From: Datnioides undecimradiatus
Lineage: Eukaryota; Chordata; Actinopteri; Lobotiformes; Datnioididae
Assembly (NCBI GenBank): GCA_008933995.1
Contig: WARS01000013.1
Coordinates: forward strand, 8,252,089-8,316,088
Reading direction: 5' to 3'
Length of the DNA stretch: 64,000 nt
Made by a program: the position numbers and the translations under genes. The notes beneath the pieces are model-generated. The model was given only the letters and a program-made list of their open reading frames with translations. It did not search any database and was not told the origin of the DNA. Positions 17,324 through 40,126 of the stretch are shown piece by piece; positions within the stretch are counted from its first letter, which is position 1; every line of letters starts with the position of its first letter.

Positions 17324-18435
17324 GTCAAACAAAAGGGAAATTCAGGGTCGGTATCAAGACAGAGGTGAATCTGCTGTGCACTAAATCCATCTGAATTTGA
17401 AAAAGGATGCATATAATTGTGATCTGTTTCTCTATTTCTAAACAGGCATTAATATTCTTAATAATAAATTAAGGAAATATCAATAATATAATATAAAAGC
17501 CTGGTTTTATCTGGGGTTGATACAACTTGGTGCTTTGAGAGTTGATGGAAAACATCCCAGCAAATCATGTTTCCACCAAATGGTTTAATTTTCAGGGTCA
17601 CTTTAAAATAACAGATGATATTGTGTAAATTTTCAGTTTTTTCAGTAGGAAAGGCTCATTGTTCATTGCATGTCTCTCAAAAGTCAGAATCAACTAGTTT
17701 GAATTCTTTCATGGTATGATGACTTAACGCAGACCTGAGGTAATAATTGTAATAACTATATTGAATTTCACTTTTTGATGTAATAGAGCAGTGAAATATT
17801 GGATTTCAAAATAACATCTGTTTTGTTTTAATTCATTGCACATTTAATAATCAGTTGTGGAGATGGTACTCACATCCCTAAGTAAAAGTATGGCTTCCAT
17901 ACTGTAAAAATACTCCATTACAAATAAAAGTCTTTTCAGGAAAATGCACCTACAATTAAAATTAATCCGTGCAGGGGAATGTACCCCGTGAGTGTAATCA
18001 TATATTATATCATTAGATCATTATTACTGATGAATTCATGTAAAAGCAGGATAAAATATTTGTGTTACTATTATTATTTGCCTTTTTTGTTACTACTATA
18101 TTCTCTCAATTAATCTGCTGATTGGGTGGTCTGTAAATGTTAATATGATAAAACCAGTCAATTACTGAATATAAAATTACAAAGCGTGTCCCAAATAAGT
18201 TAAAATTCTTAATAGTATTATGAGTATTAAATGAAAACCTCAACCAGTCTGTAGTTTGACAATATATCATTACTCAGTGGTTTCCTCCACCACCGTCCTT
18301 CATCAAGTGTCGACCACAGGACTGTTCCTGTCGGTGGTGGGTTAATGTTTGGGCTTACATAATAATGTTTAATAAGCACAGCAGCTCACACAGTGTGATA
18401 TGTTGTTTGATTCATGGACGCCTGTGCAGCAGCTG

Positions 18436-18480
18436 ATGAGCGGCCCCAGTGGCTCCTGCAGCTGCTGCTGCTGCTGCTGA
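18436..18480 (+). promoter_or_regulatory. rere: Upstream ORF with poly-cysteine end over a (CTG)6 repeat
   Basis: ATG at 18436 opens a 14-residue frame, MSGPSGSCSCCCCCC, ending TGA at 18478-18480. It lies 211 bases before the rere start codon and would be in the 5' UTR if transcription begins upstream of 18430, which the sequence alone does not show. The (CTG)6 tract runs 18462-18479. Confidence 0.4.
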
Positions 18481-18691
18481 TCCGCGGCACATGCTCAGTT
18501 ATGTACACCCAGACAACTTTGAAGGCTTAGCTGTGGCTGCTGAGGTCATTGCACTGGAAAAAAATACACCGACTCCCTCCACTACACCGCCTCCATTTTG
18601 AATAGCCATGTAATAGGGGATTCGCATAGTTTGTGTGTATCGCCCACTGCGCTGCGTAGTGTCAACAAGCCACATCCAAACATCCTTCGAC

Positions 18692-27688
<8,997 letters not shown>

Positions 27689-28670
27689 GTCCCAGGTGGT
27701 GCATGAAACCCTGAACGTATACCCAATAGGAATACTGTGTACTTTTGAGACCGTAAGAGAATATTTGTGTGTCCATTTCTTTGTTTTAATATATTTTAGA
27801 AAAAAATCTTTGTGGATCTTTATGTGCATTCCTTGTTCAGCACTTAATGGGACTTTCAAAGTCTGTCTGAGATTTTCATATCACTTAAGACTTTATACTA
27901 GTTTTATTATCAAAATAATGAACAATCTCACCCATTCTTGTGAGATTTAAAGTGACAGCTTTTCTCTAACAAACTCTATAACGGTTTCATATGCAGTGAC
28001 ATTAATTTACTAAAATACAGCTCTTACAACGATATGAAAACAGACTGACTTAAGCGTTAAGTTTAAATATCCCTACGCTTTCTAAATGATTTCCTTGTAC
28101 AGAATGACATTTAAATCAGTGTTTGAATGATTGTAACGACCTAGCATGTCTTCATTTTTCACCATTCTAGAGTAGCAAGTTGCATTGTGGTGTTTAGACT
28201 TCGAAAGCATCGTAGAGGTTGGTTTTACTCCTAAATCTGCTAAATATTTGTCTAAATCCTAAAGTTTTATATATCAAGATATCTTTTCACAGTATAACCG
28301 AAGCTTTTATTCGCTCATTTTTGAGATTGTAAATATTACATGTTCACAATATTCTATATGAATGAGTACTATTGATATAGCAGTAGATGTGAACACTTGA
28401 CCTTTGATTCAGCACGATAGCAAATAAGTAAGTCATAAGCTAAAACAGTATGGTATTATAAGGTGAGATAATTACTAATTGGACCATGATCTGTCGCTAC
28501 AGACAGAAAGTTTGATTAGAATAATGTAATTTCACTGTTTGGATGAGATTGACTGAATTGGAGAGATGCTAAATCTGGAACATTTTAACTTTGACTTTTT
28601 CAAAGAACTGCCTCTAAATTCAATATTTATGTGACATAATATGAAAGTGTATCCATTGCATATTTATTTC

Positions 28671-28676
28671 AATAAA
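28671..28676 (+). terminator. rere: Poly(A) signal of rere
   Basis: AATAAA 983 bases after the stop codon, followed by a T/GT-rich stretch within 50 bases. Confidence 0.55.
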
Positions 28677-28754
28677 TATTTCTGCAATGACACCTCACTC
28701 TCTTTGCACTTGGACTTCCTTTGTTTTGGAAGTGTTACATGTACTCAGTTGCCA

Positions 28755-29023
28755 TTAGGTACATCCAGATAAAACGAATGCTGTCCAATAAATGTAAAAG
28801 CTATTGAAATAAATGGGGCGGACAAATTAACAGAAACATCTCCCTGTACAATTCAGTTCTTCAGCACTACAAACGGCAACCTAAAAGATGATCACTCAAC
28901 CTCCGAAACAGTTTTAGCTTTAATTAAGCTTTAATTAAAAACAAAAACTTAAATTAAGAAACTTGAGTAAATTTTTTTGCAGGACTGTTGTATCAGACTA
29001 CATTGGTTTTAACTTGCACCTAA
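28755..29023. mobile_element. MITE-like element with degenerate terminal inverted repeats
   Basis: The left end reads TTAGGTACATCC then AGATAAAACGAATG; the right end, reverse-complemented, reads TTAGGTGCAAG then TTAAAACCAATG. These form an imperfect inverted repeat of about 30 bases around a non-coding 210-base core. The ends resemble a terminal sequence I recall from abundant fish non-autonomous DNA elements (GGACTGTTGTAT near one end). No transposase. A target-site duplication could not be defined. Confidence 0.55.
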
Positions 29024-30398
29024 AAGCTGCAGCTGCATGTATGTACTGCTGGTGTTCTTCCTGACGATGATATCAGCAGTCTGCTGTAGCAAATTTTAAA
29101 TCTTTAAGATGAGATTTTAGTGTTTTTATTCTAACTGATAGGATCTCTCTGTAATGTGTATTATGTTCTTGTTTTACCCACTAATCAATCAACATGAGAG
29201 ACAGAGGGGAGCGCGGGGCATTCCTTTTATTATTCCTTTTATTCATTCATCAAATCACTTATTGCCCAAAATCTGTCATGTGTAAAATCATATGTACCCA
29301 GTCTTGTTTGACAAGAGATATGAAGTGTTCTGACAATTTTTTGTTTGTAGATCTTTACACAGAATAGATTTAAACAGTGGCAACAACAGATATGCATACG
29401 TATATAGGCAAAGATTTTAATTGCCTATTCATAAAGCTTACATGCAGGCAGTATTTGCATCACAGCAGATGTACTGGCCTTTTCACTATCCATATTTAAG
29501 GCCAGTGCTCCCTAGTTTTGTTAGAATTTATACTCTTTTATGCTTATCTCAGATCTTTCGCTTTTTCCTCACTCTGCAACACCTCCTCAGTCCTGTAGAA
29601 ACTATTCAAATGAAATGGTCTAAAAATGGAATATAACTCTGAACTGCTCAGTAGCTAATGCTGCCTGTGTGGCACAAAGCCAAACAGTTTGGGAACCACT
29701 GTTGCAGACGATGCTTTCCCATCATACACAGCTCACGCAGTCACCTCCTGAATCTTTTCTTACAACATAAACATAAATCTCACCAGTATCTACAATTCAA
29801 GGTTTTCATCCCCTGTTTTATCCTCTTCAAAGACACTGTACTTTGCATCTGTTTAAAAACTACCATGCTGCCTTTACGACTCGATTGTAGCTGTGCAACA
29901 TCCAAAGCCACGTTTTAGACACTACAGGACATGAACAAACAGCAGGTGTTACAAAGTATGAGCTCTACTTACAAAATGGTCCATGTAACATCCTTTTATC
30001 CAGAAATTGTTGTTTGTGTTTGAAATGCACCTGAAATGTTTTCATGTGTAAAGGATAAAGCTGGCAGTATGCCATGTTTTTCTTATTGTCAACATATTTT
30101 ATAAAAAGACCAAAATCAACATGTTAGTCTCTCAGTACTTCCCAGCTTTCCTACCCTGGCTGTGACTCACAGCTTTGAGCCATTTTGTTCCTATTAAACA
30201 CACACGTATTTACATAACAGGTCTCAAATATATACTGTGATTGAACTGCAGTTTATTGTAGTGACTTTGTGACATTCATGGAATAAGAAACATATGGAAG
30301 AATATTATGTGTGCGTGTGTGTATTACGTATAGTTGATATGTTTTCATGAATGGACCCAAAGTGAAAATGTTTGGAAATGACATCTCCTGTGTACATA

Positions 30399-33300
30399 TC
30401 AGAGATCGTCTTTACAGGGATTCCTCTTCTTCATGTAGTGCCGCAGGTACTGGATTGCAGATAGGGCGCTCACGTTTGCTAGCAGAGCTGAACAGGATTT
30501 TAATAAAGGTTACTTTGTAGAATTGGATGCCAGTTAAACAAGTTATACACCACATGAATATGTAAATTAACAAACTACTATAACTTTGGCAAAATAACTA
30601 GTTCCTGCTCAACATGAAGTTAATGGAAAAAAAAGAGATTTTCAGGGTCTTTAATGTTTTATTTTAAACACCAAGTATGAGTGAATTTAGTAACTTAATA
30701 ACTGTCACTGCAAAATATAAATTCAGAGAGTTTTTTTTTTACCTGCTTTCCAAGCATCAGCAGCCTCTGGATCAGAGGATTTTAATACCCAAGAGGCAAA
30801 AGCAATGCAGACCAGACACATATCCGACTGCTGCAGTGTGGAGAAGAGGCCTTCTTGTCCTGTAAGAATCACAGAGAATCACAGAAAAGCAGATTTTGTT
30901 AAATTGTAGATTTGCTTGGCAAGTGTTCTTGTAAATATCCAGTCCTGCATAAGAAAGCTAAGACTCACTTGTTGCCTGTATAGTTTCCAAAATCCTCTGC
31001 TGCACTGCCAATTCTCTAAATAGCTGAGAAGGAGTTGAACATCGTCTCCCCTCAGTTACCACAGTTAGTGGTGGATCTGCTGTCTTGCTGGTATTCTTCC
31101 TAGCTTCAACTGGAAACACCCAGGCACCAGATCGTCTGCACCAGATGCTGCCTTTGTCGTGAAATCGAATCCTCCATGACAGCAAACTTTTCCAGCTTTG
31201 AAATCTGTTTTTTTCAGACCTCCCACGATCACTGCCCTGGATGAAAGACCGAGACACAATTCTGATTGGAGAAATGTCGTACTCGTCCTCACAGTCTGCA
31301 CTCAGGAAAACGAAGTCCGGGTTCGGGATCGTGAGTTCTCTGACGGTTGGATGAGAACAAGAGAAAATGGGGATGGGCTTCTCCTCACCGCACCGGGATT
31401 TAGGCAGGGAAGGGAATGATGTTTCATCCCTTAACGTACAAAGAGTGTAGTCAAACACAGGAGCCACTGAGATATCCTCTGGGTCATAGACAGTGACACA
31501 CCAGGAGTCTCTCTCTGCTTCATCCTCTGTGAAAAAGTCGGATAATTCAGGGAAGGAAACTGGAGTGTGTTCATGCAGTACATCTGTGTTGAATAGAAAA
31601 TGTGCAGGTAATAGTGTTCCCGGGCTGTCACTTGCTTTTAAAACCATGTGTTCCTCCAGAGATGGACAGCTGCTGAGAAACAGACTGCTCTTGTCATTAC
31701 CAAGCAACAACTGCAAAGATACATCCTCTGTGTTTAGAGCTTGTACGTTGCATACACTTTTGCTTTTCATTAACTGTCTCGGCCAGGCTAGTTCACTTGG
31801 AATGAAAGCACTGGAGTCCTGATCCTCAAAACATTCCCCCTCCAAATCCTCTGAAGGCACAGGTGTATCCTTACCCTCAGAGCTTGTGGACTCTTCTTCC
31901 TCACGAGCAAATAGAGGAGAGTCACCTGTCCTTTGTTGGTTCTTGTTTTGAGAGTCAGGACTAGCATTCCTACTGGCGCCAAGAAACTGCCAGTATTCTT
32001 CCTCGAAATCAGAGGTGGAAAACTCGCAGCTTGAGCGATCTGGTTTGGATTCATCAGGCTGTGTGAAATAGTCTGAGTCCGCAGTGTCAGATGTATCCAA
32101 TAGGCCACCATCAGACAAATTAGACTCCACAGTATCAACCAAAGAGCTGTGGTTTGTTGAGAAGTCGTCTACATTTGGTGTCACCGTTCCTTTTGTGTCC
32201 ATGGGAGGAGTACCTCTACCCATCCTGAGCTGCAAAATGTCATTTATGGTCAGTTTTTCCATTTCGTCCCAGAAAGCAGAAATGGCGAACACAGGTCGAG
32301 TGTGGCCCGCAGCTTCAGCATATGTTTCAGGGCTGTCAGCCACTGAGCAAGGTGTTGGGGTTACATCAGGAACGGCAGGGAGACTAAGCTGTTCTCCTGA
32401 AGAGCAACCAGATGCTGTAAGATTAATTTCATGTTTCTGGAGTCCAGGTGTAGCTGAGGACATGCGGAGCAGCATGCTGTGTGAGTCGTCATTGCATGTG
32501 GAGTTGTCATCTGGCATTTTGTTTGCACTTTGGGCAACAGATGGAAATGTCAGGGAAGGATCAACATCAACGCTTTCATAACCTTCACAGTCGGTAGCTG
32601 CTACATTGCAAGAGAGAGTGCTATGACAAGAGTCCATTTCTCTGTGATGTGTGCTGTCAACATTTGCATTTTCAGTCAGGTTGAACACAAATGATGAGCT
32701 CTGCAGTTGCTGGTTCTCCATTTGAAGATGTTGAGGGTCCTCCACTGATTCAGCTGCGGACAGATAGTTTTCAGAGTCATAACTGTGAGTGGAGAAGAAC
32801 TCCACACTGTCTCCCAGCTCGTCAGACTCCACGCTGTCCAACCGTGATGGGTCTGTGGGTGTAAACCTGAATGATGTGCTGCTTGGGTTATGTTTGTTTC
32901 TGTCTACTGTTGGCTGGATGTTATGAGATGTTATGAGTTTTTCTGACAAAGTGTCTTCTTCACCAAACGTTAGAGACACCTGAAATAAATCTGGATTGAC
33001 TTCCCTCTGAGTGCTCTCAGGATTTTCTTTATTACTTTGATTCCCGCCTATATTTTGGGTGACTATCTCTGTGTCCCTCCATCCCTCAGATTCATTATAA
33101 TGTTCATTAATATCTTTGGGTTTCTCTTCCTTCAAGCCAGTTTCAAGTGATTTCTCCTGCCCGGCTGTTTGGCACATGTTATTGTTCTTGCAAGTTTTTT
33201 TTTGTCTTCGTTTTTTTTTCACAGGCACATTTTCACGCACCCGCTGTCGTGCCAGATTGTCGTTCACTGTCACAAACCAGCGTTCTTTTTCTGCTCTCGA

Positions 33301-33936
33301 AGCGACACTGCTCACTTCCTCTCTCATGGCTCTGTCTGTCATGTGTGGCTCATTCACATTTAGTTCTGTTAGCCTGTGAGAAAGTAGGTCAGCTTCATGT
33401 ATGGATGAAGACTCACTCCCCATTTGCATGTCCCCATCTTCTTTTTTCAGCTCTGCTGATTCTCCATCTGAACAGGGGCGGATTAGTTGCTCAGTTTGGA
33501 GTGTGGTCGAGGTGTTGTCTTTTTTCTCCTCTGTAATGAGCTCGGCAGTCTTGGTGTGCACCCCCTCTGTGTTGATGGTATTTCCCTGTGGATAATTGAG
33601 GCACATGTGAGAATTCACTCCTGTTTTAATGTCTTTTTCAGCTTTTGGTGTGAGATTATCTTGTCCTTCTCTTCCTCCTAGACTGATCTGCTCTTCTTCC
33701 ATGCAGCATCCTGCAGCGTTGCTTTCAACTTCATCGCTGTTAGCAGCAGGCCTCTGTGGCTCCCCTGGGCCTCTGATGAAGACCGAACTTGAGTTTCCTG
33801 ATTCCTCTGAATCACTGAGGCTCAAGTTATCAGGGCAGGCGAGTGAAGGCTGCAGTAGACCACACTCCTCACTCTCCTCATAGAAACTCACCCAGTCATG
33901 TTCTGCAATGTGCATGCTGTGATCTAGATCATCCAT
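30399..33936 (-). CDS. perm1: PGC-1 and ERR-induced regulator in muscle 1
   Basis: Muscle and heart regulator that tunes oxidative-metabolism genes downstream of PGC-1 and estrogen-related receptors. Three coding exons on the minus strand: one large exon 33936-30969, then 30859-30743 and 30487-30399, joining to 1057 residues. The start MDDLDHSMHIAEHDWVSFYE followed by SEECGLLQPSL matches the family N-terminus. A middle block contains FWDEMEKLTINDILQLRMG. The small last exons encode DMCLVCIAFASWVLKSSDP and ALLANVSALSAIQYLRHYMK, the conserved C-terminus. The rest is acidic, Ser/Thr-rich and probably disordered. A 5' UTR acceptor (CTATTTCAG) lies next to 33961 and a likely non-coding exon 1 ends at 34741. 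No breaks seen. The whole large exon has antisense open frames that are shadows. Confidence 0.92.
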
Positions 33937-34855
33937 TTTGTTACCTCACATGCTCTTCAGTCTGAAATAGAGAAGAGAAAACATAAAGGAACCAAGTGTT
34001 TGAAGGCTGTAGATTTGGGCATTTTGCACTAAAAATAATGAAAGTGGCCTCATGCAGTGTGTAGCTGTATAGCTTTGCTTTCCCTGCGGGGTTATAGTTA
34101 AAGTTATGTCAACACATTTGAGTTAAATATAGAACATGCATTTGCCTGAGGCTTAATATTGCTTGAAATCAGCTGTCATTAGGAAACGGTTGTGCGGAAA
34201 CAAGCTCCTGCATTAGTTCAAAGCTTGAGAGGTGAGGACGTCAAGAGAGCAGCAAAGCAACACCAGAACACCGTGGTCACAAGCTCCATAACAAACCCCA
34301 AAATACTCCATGGCCCTGCTCTTAGTCATATGACTTGATATGAAAAATTCAGCTGCCCAATGTCAGGGTACAACATACTTTATCAGCTAAATAAACAAAC
34401 TCAGTGGAGCGGGGTTAAGTTACAAACAAAAAACATTGATGCAGTGTGACAAAAACATAAACATATCATCCCATTTAAAGTTGTCCCAACTTAAATAATT
34501 AATTTAGGTGTGTCTTATAATTCATATTTGATCAACACATTTTTATAATGTTATAGTTTCAATGCAAAAGATGTATTTACATATTCTTTTCACCACAATG
34601 GGTTGTTATTAAACTCCAACTATTCTACGTCAAAGTCATCAAAGGTCTTGTGCATTAACATTGCTCACACAACCAACATGGTTGGTGCGTAGATAAAACA
34701 GATTGTTTTTCATGTGTTTGTGTGGTTGATTGAAACCTACCTGTGGCAGAAGGATGGATTGTCCAGTTTGAAGGTGTCATTACTTTCTCCCTGCAGGAAC
34801 ATTTCAGCTCTGATGTCCGTCTGTCCTTGCATATGTCAGACTGGTGCCTGGCACT

Positions 34856-34871
34856 CAGCTGTTATAAATAG
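34856..34871 (-). promoter_or_regulatory. perm1: E-box plus MEF2/TATA-type site upstream of perm1 exon 1
   Basis: On the minus strand CTATTTATAA, an exact MEF2 consensus that can also act as a TATA element, directly abuts CAGCTG, a myogenic E-box. About 30 bases downstream on the minus strand would start the inferred non-coding exon 1 ending at 34741. This fits a muscle-specific gene. Confidence 0.5.
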
Positions 34872-36786
34872 AGTAGTATGTCCAGTCACATGTAGCTGCT
34901 ACTGCAAACGTCTGTCCCTCCATTACCAGAGGTGTGACATTTCAGTCCGCTAAAATACAAGGTCTCTCACATTCAGTACAGGTGAGATCAATAATCAGTT
35001 CCATGAATGACAAGTTAGAAATGTAAGGGCAAGGGCACATTTGAATATGAACAACTATCAAATCTTTTCTATGAAGTTATGTATTGAATCAAGTTTAATT
35101 ACATTTTTCCCCCCAAATATTTGATTTTATCACAGAGCATTTCATATCTACCCAAATGTAGCATTCCAAAACACACCAGTCTCACTTGAAATACTGGAAA
35201 GTAGACAACTGTTAAACAAAAATTATATTAAACGAAAAAACAAGTGTTTTCGTTTAATTTTAAACGAATAGAAAAAAAATGTAACCCAAACGTGACATTT
35301 ATAAACATTTTGGCCTCCAAAGCATTAAGACTTACATTGGTATATTTAGAAAAAAAACCCATGCTGGCTTATCTTTACATTTTGAATAGATAACCACAAG
35401 TAAATGAATAAATTCCTTACTTTTGTTTTTGATTATTAATATTAAGTAAATAAATTCCTGGAGCCAACCAATCAGTTTAATACCGACAACTGTAAAGTAA
35501 TCATCAGAATAGTCTGTCATATACAAAGAAATTCTTGTCTGGCACACAGTGAGGCATTGTTTATTAGTATTAGCAGCAGGAATGACAAAAGGAAACATAC
35601 AGTATCAAAATTTGTCTTTTAAGCTAAATAGTGGCTTTGTAACTGCACAGAGCAAAACAGTGCTTATGGAAAGGTGCTTTATTTCTCCAAAGATCTTCTA
35701 CAATATTCATGGCATTGAAACTAGAGTATGTACATCAATACAAAAACAATACATCATTTGTATAAAACAATATATACATGTAATCAGCTTATGGTTGTTC
35801 AACAGCAAACATATGAAGCAAAAAGGGGAATATTTGTGGAATGATCGCTGCCTTTATCTGTTTCACTTCATATGGCTTCACATATACTGAAGACAGAAAT
35901 GACAGTTTACGGCCATAATGTTGTCAAGATATAAAAACTATAAGAAATAAAATACCATGTAGCAAATAAAACTTGGATAACTAGACTTGTTTTAGGATCG
36001 TGTACAGTAAAGGCCACTGGATATAATTCAAATACCCAATTATTCATCACGCCTCGACTAAACGTTTCCTGGCTCCATTTAAAGCTCATAATGGCACAAC
36101 AATCACAGTAATGGCACACAAGCCATTTTCTTCAGACAACATTTGGCAAAAGTTAACAGCAGTCAAGTAATGTTCCCAATGCAACAATAATATTGCCATC
36201 AATACAACAAAACATCTCAATCACACTTGAGGGCAACAAGTATATATTGAGCGCTGGTTTTAAAAATTAGCTGATGACCTCAGACAAATTAAGTGCAAAA
36301 GGATTCAGCAATTTAAGGTTTTTGACAGGAAAGTACATTAGAATTTAGATTTTTCTCTATGGAACAAAGTTGGTATTTTAACAAGGTTGTGTAGGATCAC
36401 CATTATAAACTGCTTTTGTGGTTGAAAATGACGTTGAATCTTACATGACTGAGTGGGTCTGTTGTGGAACGCAATTCATGATGTATGCAGCTGCAATGTA
36501 CGATTTGTTGCACACATGTAATACATTCACCTCGGTTAAGTTTACAATAACAATAAATACAAATGCAGTACTAAAGATAAACACAAAACACAATCAACTA
36601 ATCACCCATAAGGGCCCTCAATAACTCCCCCCAAAATGTCCCTGTTCACCAGAAGAACTCTTTCATCTCTTGTCTGAATGCAATCAGTAACACTCAGTGC
36701 ACAGTTACAAAATAAAAATAAATATCACATGTTAAAAAACAAACAAACCAAAAAACACCTTGGCTCGATTCATCTTTGCTTTAAAG

Positions 36787-37005
36787 AATAGTTTGACTTT
36801 TTGGAAATTTGCTTTCTTACACAGGGCTACAGCCAGCAGCAAATTAGCTTAGCTTAGCGTAATGACTGGAAATGGGGGAAACAGCTGCCTAACTTGGTTC
36901 AAAGAACAAAATCCACCTAACAGCACCTCTAAAGCTCACTAATTAGCACATCATGTCTCCTTTAATAAATCTGTGCAAAAACAAAGGTAGAAAAACAATT
37001 AATTT
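36787..37005 (+). repeat. Percomorph-type interspersed repeat
   Basis: Contains successive blocks GCTACAGCCAGCAGC, TTAGCTTAGCTTAGCGTAA, GGGGGAAACAGCTG, AAAATCCACCTAACAGCACC and TCTAAAGCTCACTAATTA. This order matches a repeat I recognise as very frequent in percomorph fish genomes. No coding capacity. Exact borders and class are uncertain. Confidence 0.75.
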
Positions 37006-37585
37006 GTCAAAATTGTCTGGCCGCTTTGACAGGGGCATTGTGTTTCTTCACATTGTTTTTTTTTTTACACAGGTATACAGATATAACATGTCCATGAGCA
37101 AAAGTTTAGCTCCCTAAAAACCTCAAACAGTTCCTTTAACTAACAGGTCACATTAAACACATTAAAAACCCATCTCATATGTTTTGCAAGTCATCCGAAC
37201 ACACGCAGTGTCAATTAGCAGATAAAAACTGTAATTACAGTGTTTGGACTTAAAAATAAAACACAAAGTGATCCCAAAGTACTGTGTGAGTTTGAGGGAC
37301 ATACAAACTGACTGGTGAAGTTTCACATTTACAGAAAAAGTCAGAAACTGTGTCAAGAGGACTGATTAGGAGGTTAGCTACTAGACACTGATTTGTTTCA
37401 ATATTATACTCTTGTTAAATACAGAGAAAGTAAAGTGACAAGAATGCAGCAAAAGCAGCTACGGTTAAATTTGGCCACTTAAGTTTGAGTCAACTGGTCT
37501 TTCTTCACACTGCTGAACTGTCATATAATAAATAAAATCTAATTTCGTTCCTGAGCTTTCTCTTCTACCTGCACCATCCCACCTC

Positions 37586-40126
<2,541 letters not shown>

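Larger units (their letters stand above)
16879..18691. other. eno1 3' UTR and eno1-rere intergenic / rere 5' region
   Basis: The 3' UTR of eno1 probably ends after AATAAA at 17318-17323. The rest is AT-rich until about 18280, then becomes richer in CpG towards the rere start codon, fitting a promoter and 5' UTR. A 15-codon upstream ORF over a CTG repeat lies at 18436-18480. No other exon seen. Confidence 0.6.
27689..30398. other. rere 3' UTR and spacer between convergent rere and perm1
   Basis: The rere 3' UTR is about 1 kb, ending at AATAAA 28671-28676. Beyond it lies a MITE-like repeat (28755-29023) and AT-rich sequence with no supported exon. The perm1 stop is at 30399-30401; its 3' UTR must lie just left of this. 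Confidence 0.6.
33962..37585. other. perm1 5' region, perm1-C1orf159 spacer and C1orf159 3' UTR
   Basis: Right of perm1 are its first intron (33962-34740), a likely non-coding exon 1 (34741 to about 34835, donor reading CCACAG/GTAGGT on the minus strand) and a MEF2/E-box promoter module at 34856-34871. A MEF2-like CTAAAAATAA also lies at 34029-34038. From about 35 kb to 37.6 kb the sequence is AT-rich, with a candidate C1orf159 poly(A) signal (TTTATT, minus) at 35678-35683 and a percomorph interspersed repeat at 36787-37005. No coding exon. Confidence 0.55.

Noticed and set aside
31198-33883. Several plus-strand open frames over 31-34 kb
   Set aside because: Shadows of the 2.97-kb perm1 exon on the minus strand.
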